Shown here: in pieces, positions 53,232-62,068 of the stretch
Position numbering within the stretch: the stretch's first letter is position 1
How the letters are laid out: each line of letters opens with the position of its first letter
Source: RPQJ01 sp963846315
Lineage (GTDB): Bacteria > Pseudomonadota > Gammaproteobacteria > Steroidobacterales > Steroidobacteraceae
NCBI GenBank assembly: GCA_963846315.1
Contig: CAWJVM010000003.1
Location: 62,001 to 126,000, forward strand
Length of the DNA: 64,000 bases
Reading direction: 5' to 3'
Program-made: the position numbers and the translations under genes
The notes under the pieces: generated by a model
The model's input: the letters and a program-made list of their open reading frames with translations, nothing else
Told to the model about the DNA's origin: nothing
The model's database searches: none

Positions 53232-54476
53232 TCAGCGCCCCCGCAGGTTCCGGATCGCCCCGACCCGCGCCACGCGCAACGCCTGCGCAATAGCGGGCCC
53301 CGCCAACTGCTTCATCACGTCGGCGTCGAGTTTGACCGCGGCCGCAGCGCGGAAGCAGTCGCGAAAGAACTGCGCCTGGGGATAAGGTCTTGCTCGCAGC
53401 TCTGGACCGCGCCCCCGGGCATCCGCTTCGCACGCGAGCAGCACTTTTTCGAACCGCTCGGGCCGGCGAAACGCGTCGGTGGCTTCCAGCACGCCGAGCA
53501 CCGTTGCATCCACCATTTCGCTCGCGCGATGGATGCGCTGGTGCTCGAGCGACACCAGCTGCCCGAGTTCGCGGAAGTCGCTGGGGACCTTCAGGCGCTC
53601 GCACAACTGGCCGATGACCTCGACGCCCAGCTGCTCGTGTCGGAGGTGGCTCGGCCACTGGTCCCGCGGCGTGACGCCCTTGCCGAGGTCGTGCACGAGC
53701 GCTGCGAAACGCACTGTCGTTTCATTCGACAACTCGCACGCGACGTCGAGCACCTGCAGCGTATGGAGGCCGGTGTCGATTTCGGGATGCCACTTGGCCG
53801 GCTGCGGCACGCCGAACAGGCGGTCGATCTCCGGGAACAGCGCCGCGAGCGCTCCGCACTGGCGCAGCACGTCGAAATATACCGTCGGCGTCCTTTCGCC
53901 CAGCGCGCGCTCGGTTTCGACCCAGACGCGCTCAGCCACCAGCGCCTGCAGTTCGCCGGTGCCGACGATCTCCCGCATCAGTTGCATCGTCTCGGGGGCG
54001 ACGGTGAAGCCCAGTGGTGCAAAGCGCGCCGCAAATCGGGCCACGCGCAAGACGCGCAGCGGATCTTCGACGAAGGCGGGTGACACGTGGCGCAGCACGC
54101 GCGCCTCGAGGTCGCGACGGCCGCCGTAGGGATCGACGACCTCACCGCTGCCGTGGCCGTCCTCGTCGGCGATCAACTGCGCCATCGCGTTGATCGTGAG
54201 GTCGCGTCGCGCGAGATCGTCCTCGAGCGTGACGTCGGGAGAGAAGCGGGTCGCGAAGCCGTAGTAACCCGCGCCGGTCTTGCGTTCCGTCCGGGCCAGC
54301 GCGTACTGGTCGCCGGTCTGCGGGTGCAGGAAAACGGGGAAGTCCTTGCCGACGGCGCGGTAGCCGAGCGCGAGCAGGTCGTCGGGCTGTGCGCCGACGA
54401 CCACGTAGTCGCGTTCGGTGTAGGGTCGGCCGAGGAGGGTGTCGCGCACTGCGCCCCCGACCAGGTAGGTTTTCAT
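53232..54476 (-). CDS. cca: multifunctional CCA tRNA nucleotidyltransferase
   Basis: The protein has 414 residues, the class II bacterial size. The nucleotidyltransferase head has YLVGGAVRDTLLGRPYTERDYVVVG, the metal-binding RDLTINAMA and VEDPLRVLRVARFAARF. The C-terminal HD domain has GLHTLQVLDVACELS and FAALVHDLGKGVTPRDQWPSH, giving the phosphatase/phosphodiesterase activities of E. coli-type enzymes. It repairs or adds the CCA ends of tRNA. Its promoter must lie close to 54476, next to the second hairpin-element locus. Confidence 0.96.
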   Translation of the reverse strand: MKTYLVGGAVRDTLLGRPYTERDYVVVGAQPDDLLALGYRAVGKDFPVFLHPQTGDQYALARTERKTGAGYYGFATRFSPDVTLEDDLARRDLTINAMAQLIADEDGHGSGEVVDPYGGRRDLEARVLRHVSPAFVEDPLRVLRVARFAARFAPLGFTVAPETMQLMREIVGTGELQALVAERVWVETERALGERTPTVYFDVLRQCGALAALFPEIDRLFGVPQPAKWHPEIDTGLHTLQVLDVACELSNETTVRFAALVHDLGKGVTPRDQWPSHLRHEQLGVEVIGQLCERLKVPSDFRELGQLVSLEHQRIHRASEMVDATVLGVLEATDAFRRPERFEKVLLACEADARGRGPELRARPYPQAQFFRDCFRAAAAVKLDADVMKQLAGPAIAQALRVARVGAIRNLRGR

Positions 54477-54516
54477 TGCTGAATCGTAGCTGAGTTCGTC
54501 CAGGCATCGGCGCCAC

Positions 54517-54940
54517 GAGCGGCTGATCCGGTGCCTTTCCCCGAGCTTGGAAAGGCAGACACGCGCTCGGGGAAAGGCACCGGATCAACCGCTCCTGCAT
54601 CGCGCGCCTGAACGACTCGTCGGGCGATACAGCACTGACCAAGTCGGGGCAGCATCCCATGCCCGACGACTCGCACGGCGCAGGTAGCCTGATACGACAC
54701 GATCGGAGCCGGCTCATGCGAAAAGTGCGAGGTCGATGGCGGCGATCGCGGCAGTTGTTCGGGGGCATTGCGGTTGGATGCTGCGATCCGCAGCTCTCAA
54801 TGCCGCGTGCGCCGTGCGACCTTTTCCGCTGCTGGCGGAAAAGTCGCCCAGGCGCGGTCTCAAAAGCGGGCGATCCGGGGCCTTTCCCAGGGCGCGTGTC
54901 TGCCTTTCCAAGCCCTGGGAAAGGCCCCGGATCGCCCGCT
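54517..54940. repeat. inverted pair of two-hairpin elements (locus 2), between cca and a lipoprotein gene
   Basis: The left unit has a 30-bp hairpin with one mismatch (arms 54517-54546 and 54565-54594; 18-nt loop TTGGAAAGGCAGACACGC). A second hairpin follows at 54604-54681 with base stem GCGCC/GGCGC, unpaired TGA and AC, and an arm pair TCGTCGGGC/GCCCGACGA. The right unit is inverted: second-type hairpin 54809-54855, then a perfect 29-bp first-type hairpin (54865-54893 with 54912-54940). Its 18-nt loop is the exact reverse complement of the left loop. About 127 bp lie between the units. The 54477-55031 gap holds no other recognisable gene. Confidence 0.9.
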
Positions 54941-55031
54941 ATTGCCAGCCGTCCTGAATGAATTCCGTCCCCAGCGCGATCCGTGCGCAACGAAGCTACG
55001 CGCAGTGAAGCAGCTTCGCTAAGCTGACCGC

Positions 55032-56078
55032 ATGCACCCGCACCGCCTGCGAACCGCCGCCATCGCCCTCGCGACACTCGCGTTGAGCGGCTGCTATGTA
55101 CTGCAGGCAGCAAGCGGCCAGGCACAGGTGATCCATCGCAGCAAACCGATTGCGGAGGTGCTGGCAGACCCGACGACAACAGCGAAAACGAAGGAAAGAC
55201 TGCAACTGGTCGAAGCGGCACGCGCATTCGCGATCGATGAACTCGCGCTCCACGACGGCAAGAGCTACCGTAAGTTCGCCGACATGGGGCGCCCCTACGT
55301 CGTGCACAACGTGGTGGCCACGCCGGAATTCTCGGTCGAGCCACGCCACTGGTGCTTCCCGATCACGGGCTGCATCGCCTACCGCGGCTATTTCGACGAG
55401 CAGCGCGCGCATGCCTACGGCCTGAAGCTGTCGCTGCGAGGGGACGACGTGAGCGTGGACGGCGTCCCGACGTACTCCACGCTGGGGCACCTGCCGGATC
55501 CAGTGTTCGGCTCGATGCTCGGCTGGCGCGATACGCGTCTCGTCGGCACGATTTTCCACGAGCTTGCGCACGAACGGCTCTACTTTGCCGACGACAGCGA
55601 GGTCAACGAGGCGTTCGCGAGCGTCGTCGAGGACGAAGGCATTCGCCGCTGGCTGCAGCAGCAGGGCAGGGCGGGCGAGATCGTCGCGCACGAAGCAGCG
55701 ATGGCGAGACAGAAGGAGTTCGCGGCGCTGCTGCGTGATGCGCGCAGCCGGCTCGCACAGCTCTACGCCTCGGGCCTGCCACCCGCCACCATGCGCACCG
55801 ACAAGCAGCGCGAATTCGGACAGCTCGAGTTCCGCTACGAGCAGTTACGCGCCCACTGGGGCGGCTACGCGGGGTACGACGGCTGGTTTGCGCGCTCGCT
55901 CAACAATGCGCACCTGGCCGCCGTCGCGACGTACGAGGATTGCGTGCCGGGTCTGCGGCGGACGTTGCAGGCGGCCGGTTCGCTGCCGGCCTTTTACGGC
56001 GAGGTCGAATCCACCCGCAGTCTCAGCGTGAAAGAACGCCACGCCGAGCTATGCCGCGCTACGCCAGTGCCGCGTTAG
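55032..56078 (+). CDS. putative lipoprotein aminopeptidase (zinc, HEXXH; COG4324-like)
   Basis: The protein has 348 residues. The lipobox ALSGC gives Cys20 or so (MHPHRLRTAAIALATLALSG precedes it). The body matches the bacterial family of predicted aminopeptidases: YVLQAASGQ, KSYRKFADMGRPYVVHNVVATPEFS, HWCFPITGCIAYRGYF, and the zinc motif TIFHELAHERLYFADD with the following NEAFASVVEDEG supplying the third ligand. It is probably outer-membrane anchored and trims peptides in the periplasm. Confidence 0.85.
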   Translation: MHPHRLRTAAIALATLALSGCYVLQAASGQAQVIHRSKPIAEVLADPTTTAKTKERLQLVEAARAFAIDELALHDGKSYRKFADMGRPYVVHNVVATPEFSVEPRHWCFPITGCIAYRGYFDEQRAHAYGLKLSLRGDDVSVDGVPTYSTLGHLPDPVFGSMLGWRDTRLVGTIFHELAHERLYFADDSEVNEAFASVVEDEGIRRWLQQQGRAGEIVAHEAAMARQKEFAALLRDARSRLAQLYASGLPPATMRTDKQREFGQLEFRYEQLRAHWGGYAGYDGWFARSLNNAHLAAVATYEDCVPGLRRTLQAAGSLPAFYGEVESTRSLSVKERHAELCRATPVPR

Positions 56079-56157
56079 CAGTCCGCTGTCGATTGCTGTC
56101 CCACTCGCGCCCCGCTGTCGGCTGTTGTTGCACTCGTGGCCCGCGGGCCGTTGCCGT

Positions 56158-57084
56158 TCAACGCCGCTGCAGGTAGCGCGGCAACACGCTGCGCATTGCC
56201 GTCCGCTCGATCCCGAGCTCGGCGAGGCCGTCGCAGTCGCAGGTGGAGTCGAGCGTGGCGGACAGGAAATTGTCGGTCGAAAACGGCTTGCCCGGGACGA
56301 AATCCATGACGGCGGCCTGCACGCGTGAGACGGCACGCGGCAGGGGAATCACCACGCGCTTGAGCCCGAGGTAATGGGCGGTCAGGCGCACGATGTCGCC
56401 GAGCGTCATTGCGTCGGGTCCGCACAGCTGGAAGCTGCGGCCAGCGACGTCCTTGCGATCCAGGCAAGAAACGAAAGCATCGGCCACGTCGCCGACGTAG
56501 ACCGGTGCGAATTTCGCGTCGGCGCAAGCAAGCGGCAAGACACCCGGCGTGATCTTCAGGATACCGGCGAAGTTGTTGATGAACGCATCGCCTGGCCCGA
56601 AAACGACGGAGGGCTGGAAGATCACGTACTCCGGTGAACCCGCAGCGCAGTGCTCGCGCACGTAGTCCTCGGCGAGACCTTTTGACTTCAGGTAGTGGCT
56701 CGGGCCGCGCTGCGAATCGGCTTTCAGCCCGCTCATGTGCAGATAGCGCTGGACGCCTGTTGCACGGCAGGCGCGCACGCATTTCTGCGGCAGCTCGGTG
56801 TGCACGCGACGGAACTGTTCGCCATTGCCACGGCCGAGTCCGGTCTCGTTGAGGATGCCGACCAGGTTGATGACGACATCGCAGCCCTGGAACTCGTCCT
56901 CGAGCCGTTGCTCGTCGTGCACGTCGGCCGGCACGAGCCGCACCGACGGCAGCACCTGCAGGTCACGGTGCCTTGCGGGATCGCGCGTCAGCACCTTGAC
57001 GTCGTGGCCGGCGGCACCGAGCCGCGCCACGATTTCCTGCCCGATGAACCCCGTCCCGCCGAGGACGCAGACCTGCAATGACAT
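56158..57084 (-). CDS. NDUFA9-like NAD(P)-binding protein (atypical SDR)
   Basis: The protein has 308 residues. The Rossmann start CVLGGTGFIGQEIVARLGAAGHDVKVLTR is followed by GCDVVINLVGILNE, HMSGLKADSQRGPSHYLKSKGLAEDYVRE with the Tyr-x3-Lys-like pair, and FGPGDAFINNFAGILKI, all typical of complex I NDUFA9-subunit-family proteins. In bacteria they are thought to bind quinone- or membrane-related cofactors; the function is uncertain. It lies 33 nt downstream of the DegQ gene on the same strand. Confidence 0.88.
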   Translation of the reverse strand: MSLQVCVLGGTGFIGQEIVARLGAAGHDVKVLTRDPARHRDLQVLPSVRLVPADVHDEQRLEDEFQGCDVVINLVGILNETGLGRGNGEQFRRVHTELPQKCVRACRATGVQRYLHMSGLKADSQRGPSHYLKSKGLAEDYVREHCAAGSPEYVIFQPSVVFGPGDAFINNFAGILKITPGVLPLACADAKFAPVYVGDVADAFVSCLDRKDVAGRSFQLCGPDAMTLGDIVRLTAHYLGLKRVVIPLPRAVSRVQAAVMDFVPGKPFSTDNFLSATLDSTCDCDGLAELGIERTAMRSVLPRYLQRR

Positions 57085-57117
57085 GTGCTCTGCGCCTCGG
57101 GGGAATGAACCGGCGGT

Positions 57118-58452
57118 TCAGCGGATCGGGATCACGAGCATCGCATTGCCCCGGCGGATCTGCAGCACGAACGCTTCCTGGCCTTCGGTGGCCTTCTTGA
57201 AGTCCGCCACGGTGGCGACACGCACGCGGCCGACGGCGAGAATCACGTCGTTGGCGCGCAAGCCGCGCTGGGCGGCGGGACTGCCGTCTGCCACGGAGCG
57301 GATCAAGACGCCGTTCTGACTGTCGGTCAGGTCCGCGCCTTCGAGGCCGGAATGCGTTCCTGCTGCCTTGGCCTCGGCGACCGCGTCGCGTTCGCTGACC
57401 GTCGCCGTCACGCGTCGCGGCTTGCCGTCGCGCATCAGCGAGAGGTCGACCTTTTCACCGATGCTGAGCAGGCCGATCGAGTTGCGCAGGCTGCCCGCGT
57501 CCTTGACCGGGCGGCCATTGACGGCCGTGATGACGTCGCCCGCCTGCACGCCTGCCTTCTCCGCCGGTGAACCATCGACGACCTGCGAGACCAGCGCACC
57601 CTGCGTGGAGTCCGGCAGCCCCATGCTCTGCGCGATCTCCGGCGCCAGTGTCTGGATGTTCACGCCGAGCACGCCGCGCTTGACCGAGCCGTACTTGATC
57701 AGCTGGTTCATCACGATCTTCATCATGTTGGACGGGATCGCGAAGCCGATGCCGATGTTGCCGCCGGTGCGCGACAGGATGGCGGAGTTGATGCCGACCA
57801 GCTGGCCACCGAGGTTGACGAGCGCGCCGCCGGAATTGCCCGGGTTGATCGACGCGTCCGTCTGGATGAAGTCCTCGTAACCTTCGGGGTTGATGCCCGA
57901 GCGGCCGAGCGCGCTGACGATGCCCGACGTCACCGTGTGGCCGAGGCCGAACGGGTTGCCGATGGCGACGACGAAATCGCCGACTTCGGCGCGATCGGAA
58001 TCGGCGATCGGCAGGTCGACGAGGTTGCCGGCCTGCACCTTGAGCACGGCAACGTCGGAGCCGGAATCAGCGCCGACGACCTTTGCCTTGAGCGAGCGGT
58101 TGTCGAGCAGCTGCACCGTGATGTCGGTGGCGTTCTCGACCACGTGCGCGTTGGTGATGATGTAGCCGTTCTTCGCGTCGACGATCACGCCCGAGCCCGC
58201 GCTCTGGAATTCACGCTGCCGCGGCTGGTTCGGCACGTCGAAAAAGCGGCGGAAAAACGGGTCGTTCATCAGCGGGTTCTGTTCCTGGACCGTGCCGCGG
58301 GTCGCGATGTTCACGACGGCCGGGGTGACGCGCTTCAGCATCGGGGCCAGCGACGGCACCGGCGTCTCGCCGACGACCGCCGGGAGCTGCGCGCCGGCGA
58401 CCGAAGCCCAGGCGGCGAGCACGAAAGTGGCGAGGCTCAAGGGAAGCTTCAT
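57118..58452 (-). CDS. degQ: Do-family periplasmic serine protease (DegQ/HtrA)
   Basis: The protein has 444 residues from ATG 58452 (a TTG two codons earlier is possible). After a signal peptide (ending ASVAGAQ) the protease domain carries the triad: His in GYIITNAHVVENATD, Asp in DSGSDVAVLKV, and Ser in INPGNSGGALVN. Two PDZ domains follow (GVLGVNIQTLAPEIAQSMGL; GVLIRSVADGSPAAQRGLRANDVI). The short linker after the signal sequence (no long Q-linker) fits DegQ rather than DegP. It degrades misfolded envelope proteins. Confidence 0.94.
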   Translation of the reverse strand: MKLPLSLATFVLAAWASVAGAQLPAVVGETPVPSLAPMLKRVTPAVVNIATRGTVQEQNPLMNDPFFRRFFDVPNQPRQREFQSAGSGVIVDAKNGYIITNAHVVENATDITVQLLDNRSLKAKVVGADSGSDVAVLKVQAGNLVDLPIADSDRAEVGDFVVAIGNPFGLGHTVTSGIVSALGRSGINPEGYEDFIQTDASINPGNSGGALVNLGGQLVGINSAILSRTGGNIGIGFAIPSNMMKIVMNQLIKYGSVKRGVLGVNIQTLAPEIAQSMGLPDSTQGALVSQVVDGSPAEKAGVQAGDVITAVNGRPVKDAGSLRNSIGLLSIGEKVDLSLMRDGKPRRVTATVSERDAVAEAKAAGTHSGLEGADLTDSQNGVLIRSVADGSPAAQRGLRANDVILAVGRVRVATVADFKKATEGQEAFVLQIRRGNAMLVIPIR

Positions 58453-58610
58453 GGGCAATGGATTCCTGACTGTTTGCTGACGGTTCCGCCGAGGGCGGCG
58501 CGGAGTTTAACAGGCGACATTTCGGTCCCTCGTTCCGGCCGGTCACGCTTGGGACTGTCAACTTCGTCGCGAGTTCCGCGGGGCGCGCCGATCAGGCGTG
58601 TGGGCAAGCC

Positions 58611-58619
58611 TGTGGATAT
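58611..58619 (-). promoter_or_regulatory. DnaA-box-like nonamer upstream of nrdJ
   Basis: TGTGGATAT differs by one base from the reverse complement of the DnaA box TTATCCACA. A single near-match is weak evidence, but DnaA control of ribonucleotide reductase genes is known in E. coli. Confidence 0.3.
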
Positions 58620-58658
58620 CGTGTGCGGGGGCAGTGCGTTGCCGGTGCAACGTCGTCA

Positions 58659-58674
58659 ACACAAGATGTTGTGT
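58659..58674. promoter_or_regulatory. NrdR box 1 upstream of nrdJ
   Basis: ACACAAGATGTTGTGT is a 16-bp palindrome matching the known NrdR box (ACACwATATwTGTGT-like) except in its centre. NrdR represses ribonucleotide reductase operons. It lies 359 nt before the nrdJ start. Confidence 0.7.
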
Positions 58675-58809
58675 TCACGCCGCAAAATACCTCTTGACGG
58701 GGAAGGCGTTTAGGGCATCCCGGGGCTTTTTGGTCTCGGTCTTGTAAGTGCATGAAACACAAGTGAAAAAACTTCAGCCGAGGCTGCTGCAGGCGGACGA
58801 AATCAGCAG

Positions 58810-58864
58810 TTGACGGGGGTTCGGACGGTGCATAGTCTTGCCCCCCTGACCCTAGATGTTGTGT
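58810..58864 (+). promoter_or_regulatory. candidate nrdJ promoter with NrdR box 2
   Basis: TTGACG (58810) and CATAGT (58831) make a possible -35/-10 pair with a 15-nt spacer. At 58849-58864 ACCCTAGATGTTGTGT repeats the right half of box 1 exactly (AGATGTTGTGT) and has a degenerate left half. It sits just after the predicted transcription start, a repressing position. The rest of the 580-nt gap shows no B12-riboswitch signature that I can recognise. Confidence 0.5.
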
Positions 58865-59032
58865 CCGGCACGAGTGTCCTTCAGGGGGTTCCTGGGCACT
58901 CCGAGCAGACCGCGCACCCTGGGCCGGTCGGGTTTCGCTGTTTGCGCCGGTCGCTGGCGTGGGCAGCAGCCTGAAGGGGATTATTTCAAATCAATCTGCA
59001 GCCACCGAGAGCCGGGGAGCCGTGTTGCCGCA

Positions 59033-61174
59033 ATGAGCACCGCCGTGAAATTGCATTCATCTGATGCGCGCAGCATCCCGTTCCAGGAAGCGTCACTCGA
59101 CATCTGGGACAAGAAATACCGCCTGTCCGCCAAGGACGGGACACCGATCGACCGCTCGATGGACGACACCTACAAGCGTGTTGCCCGGGCCCTCGCCGAC
59201 GTCGAAGCGCCCGAGGTCCGCGAGACCTGGAACGAGCAGTTCCTGTGGGCATTGCGCCGTGGCGCGATCCCGGCCGGTCGCGTCACCTCGAACGCCGGCG
59301 CGCTGGAGCACAAGCCGGCCACGTCGACGATCAACTGCACCGTGTCGGGCACCATCCGCGACTCCATGGATGACATCCTCGGCAAGGTGCACGAGGCGGG
59401 CCTCACGCTGAAGGCCGGCTGCGGCATCGGCTACGAATTCTCGACGCTGCGTCCGCGCGGCGCCTACGTGTCGGGTGCGGGCGCCTATACCTCGGGCCCG
59501 CTCTCGTTCATGGATATCTACGACAAGATGTGCTTCACCGTGTCGTCGGCCGGCGGCCGCCGCGGCGCGCAGATGGGCACGTTCGACATCGGTCACCCTG
59601 ACGCGATGGAGTTCATCCGCTCCAAGCGCGAAGCGGGCCGGCTGCGCCAGTTCAACCTGTCGCTGCTGATCACCGACGAATTCATGCGTGCCGTGCGCGA
59701 AGACAAGGACTGGCAACTCGCCTTCCCGGTGCGCGCAGCCGAGATCGTCGGCGAAGACACCGCGGATCGCAGCAAATTCCTCTGGCGTGAATGGCCGGAC
59801 GCGTCCAACTACGTCCATAACGAGGAAGGCCTGGTGCTGTGCAAGGTCTACAAGACCCTGCCGGCGAAGCGCATGTGGGACGTGATCATGTCCTCGACGT
59901 ACGACTTCGCCGAGCCCGGCTTCGTGCTGATCGACCGTGTCAACGAGATGAACAACAACTGGTGGTGCGAGACGATCCGCGCGACCAACCCGTGTGGCGA
60001 GCAGCCGTTGCCGCCATATGGCTCGTGCCTGCTCGGCTCGATCAACCTGACCAATTTCGTGCGTGACCCGTTCACGGACGAAGCCCGCTTCGACTGGGAG
60101 GAATACCGCCAGGTCGTGCGCGTCTTCACGCGCATGCTCGACAACGTGGTCGAGATCAATGGCCTGCCGCTCGAGCAGCAGCGCAACGAGATCACGCGCA
60201 AGCGCCGCCACGGCATGGGTTTCCTGGGGCTCGGCTCGACGATCACGATGCTGCGCATGAAGTACGGCTCGCGCGAAGCGGTCGGCTTCACCGAGCGCGT
60301 CTCGAAGGAGCTGGCGATCGCCGGCTGGGAGGCCGGCCTGGCCCTCGCCGACGAGAAGGGCGCGGCGCCGATCATGACCGAAGAGTTCGTCGTCACGGCC
60401 GAGATGCTGCGCAAGCGTCCGGAGATGGTTCGCGACGGCATCAAGGCCGGCGACAAGCTGCCCGGCCGTGTGTTGCACGCACGTTACAGCCGGTACATGC
60501 AGCGAGTGGGCGAAGTCGCGCCGGAGCTCGTCGACAAGCTGGCGCAGCGGGGTGCGCGCTTCACGCACCACAGTTCGATCGCGCCCACGGGCACGATTTC
60601 GCTCTCGCTGGCCAACAATGCTTCCAACGGCATCGAGCCGTCGTTCGCGCATCACTACTTCCGCAACGTGATCCGTGAAGGCAAGAAGTCGAAGGAAAAG
60701 ATCGACGTCTTCTCGTTCGAGCTGCTGGCCTACCGCGAGCTGATCAACCCGAACGCGATCCCCGGCGGCACGACCGCGGCCGACAAGCTGCCCGAATACT
60801 TCACGACGGCCGACGACATCACGCCGCGCGAGCACGTGGATATCCAGGCGGCGTCGCAGAAGTGGATCGACTCGTCGATCTCGAAGACCGCGAACGTGCC
60901 GACGGACTACAACTACGAGGACTTCAAGGGCATCTACCTCTACGCGCACGAGCAGGGCCTCAAGGGCTGCACCACGTTCCGCTTCAACCCGGAAGCGTTC
61001 CAGGGCGTGCTGGTCAAGGAAGAGGACCTCAAGAACACGACCTACGTGTTCACGCTCGAGGACGGCACCGAGGTCGAGGCCAGGGGCGACGAACAGCTCG
61101 AGTACGACGGCGAGATGCACACCGCCGCCAACCTCTACGACGCCCTGAAAGAAGGCTACTACGGCAAGTTCTGA
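59033..61174 (+). CDS. nrdJ: adenosylcobalamin-dependent ribonucleotide reductase, catalytic part (NrdJa)
   Basis: The protein has 713 residues from ATG 59033; open frame upstream to 58856 runs through regulatory sequence. Class II reductase features include VTSNAGALEHKPATSTINCTVS, LKAGCGIGYEFSTLRP, the active-site loop TNPCGEQPLPPYGSCLLGSINLTNF (Cys and Glu), and HSSIAPTGTISLSLANNASNGIEP. It reduces ribonucleotides without oxygen dependence using B12. No small radical subunit (NrdB) is present. The C-terminal part is on a separate gene, as in Pseudomonas nrdJa/nrdJb. Confidence 0.94.
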   Translation: MSTAVKLHSSDARSIPFQEASLDIWDKKYRLSAKDGTPIDRSMDDTYKRVARALADVEAPEVRETWNEQFLWALRRGAIPAGRVTSNAGALEHKPATSTINCTVSGTIRDSMDDILGKVHEAGLTLKAGCGIGYEFSTLRPRGAYVSGAGAYTSGPLSFMDIYDKMCFTVSSAGGRRGAQMGTFDIGHPDAMEFIRSKREAGRLRQFNLSLLITDEFMRAVREDKDWQLAFPVRAAEIVGEDTADRSKFLWREWPDASNYVHNEEGLVLCKVYKTLPAKRMWDVIMSSTYDFAEPGFVLIDRVNEMNNNWWCETIRATNPCGEQPLPPYGSCLLGSINLTNFVRDPFTDEARFDWEEYRQVVRVFTRMLDNVVEINGLPLEQQRNEITRKRRHGMGFLGLGSTITMLRMKYGSREAVGFTERVSKELAIAGWEAGLALADEKGAAPIMTEEFVVTAEMLRKRPEMVRDGIKAGDKLPGRVLHARYSRYMQRVGEVAPELVDKLAQRGARFTHHSSIAPTGTISLSLANNASNGIEPSFAHHYFRNVIREGKKSKEKIDVFSFELLAYRELINPNAIPGGTTAADKLPEYFTTADDITPREHVDIQAASQKWIDSSISKTANVPTDYNYEDFKGIYLYAHEQGLKGCTTFRFNPEAFQGVLVKEEDLKNTTYVFTLEDGTEVEARGDEQLEYDGEMHTAANLYDALKEGYYGKF

Positions 61175-61235
61175 TGCCAGATGTCAGGGCCACCCTGCGT
61201 TGCAAAGCGCGGGCGGCCCGCAAGGAGTTCAAGCG

Positions 61236-61964
61236 ATGAGCGCGCACAAGATCGAGAAGAAGATCACCAAGGTCCGGGTGGTGAAACCCGGCGAGAAGGA
61301 AAAGGCGGAGGCCGAGGCCGCAGCCGTGGCAAAGGCCAGGGAGCCGGTTGCCGACCCCCGCGGCTCGAACATCATCCGGATGCACGAGAAGCTCGAGCGT
61401 CCGGAGGAACTGATCGGCTCGACCTACAAGATCAAGACGCCGGTGTCGGATCACGCGATGTACGTGACCATCAACGACATCCTGCTGAACGAAGGCACGG
61501 TGCATGAGTCACGCCGGCCGTTCGAGATCTTCATCAACTCCAAGAACCTCGACCACTACCAGTGGATCGTCGCGCTGACACGCATCATCTCGGCGGTCTT
61601 CCGCAAGGGTGGCGACGTCACGTTCATGGTCGAAGAGTTGAAGGCCGTGTTCGACCCGCGCGGCGGCTACTGGCAGGCCGGCGGCAAGTTCATGCCGTCG
61701 ATCATCGCCGAACTCGGCCACGTGATCGAAAAGCACATGCAGAAGATCGGCCTGCTGCGCAAGCCCGAGATGGACGAGCATCGCAAGGCGCTGATCGACC
61801 AGAAGCGCAGCGAATACGAGGCCCAGCAGAAGCAGCAGGATGCCTTCGCCAAGGCGGACTACCCGCAGGGCGCGCAGTTGTGCCTCAAGTGCAGCACGGC
61901 CGCCGTCGTCATGATGGACGGCTGCATGACCTGCCTGAATTGCGGCGACTCGAAGTGCGGCTGA
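61236..61964 (+). CDS. nrdJb: ribonucleotide reductase class II C-terminal subunit (NrdJb, TSCPD domain)
   Basis: The protein has 242 residues from ATG 61236 with AAGGAG 9 nt upstream. A charged N-terminus (KKITKVRVVKPGEKEKAEAEAAAVAKAR) precedes the TSCPD-like domain (STYKIKTPVSDHAMYVTIND, NSKNLDHYQWIVALTRIISAVFRKGG, FDPRGGYW). The C-terminus carries paired cysteines (LCLKCSTAAVVMMDG, CMTCLNCGDSKCG) able to shuttle electrons to the active site. It corresponds to the C-terminal third of unsplit NrdJ. It ends the nrdJ transcript before a strong terminator. Confidence 0.92.
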   Translation: MSAHKIEKKITKVRVVKPGEKEKAEAEAAAVAKAREPVADPRGSNIIRMHEKLERPEELIGSTYKIKTPVSDHAMYVTINDILLNEGTVHESRRPFEIFINSKNLDHYQWIVALTRIISAVFRKGGDVTFMVEELKAVFDPRGGYWQAGGKFMPSIIAELGHVIEKHMQKIGLLRKPEMDEHRKALIDQKRSEYEAQQKQQDAFAKADYPQGAQLCLKCSTAAVVMMDGCMTCLNCGDSKCG

Positions 61965-62034
61965 GCCGCCGGGTCGCCGGGACGGTTGAGCAGTAGAAGA
62001 GACTAACCCGACTCCAGGATGGAGCTGACGAGCA

Positions 62035-62068
62035 AGGGCGGGGACAGGTGAGTCCTCGCCCTTTTTTT
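62035..62068 (+). terminator. Rho-independent terminator of the nrdJ operon
   Basis: AGGGCGGGGAC pairs with GTCCTCGCCCT (11 bp, one G-U) around AGGTGA, followed directly by a run of seven T. It is 70 nt after the nrdJb stop. Confidence 0.9.

Noticed and set aside
47490..54940. Integron attC sites or a CRISPR array as the explanation for the hairpins
   Set aside because: There are no RYYYAAC/GTTRRRY core sites, no integrase and no cassettes, and repeats are not regularly spaced by unique spacers.
58680..59032. Cobalamin riboswitch before the B12-dependent nrdJ
   Set aside because: I could not find a B12-box-like core or a convincing multi-stem fold; a covariance search would be needed to exclude it fully.
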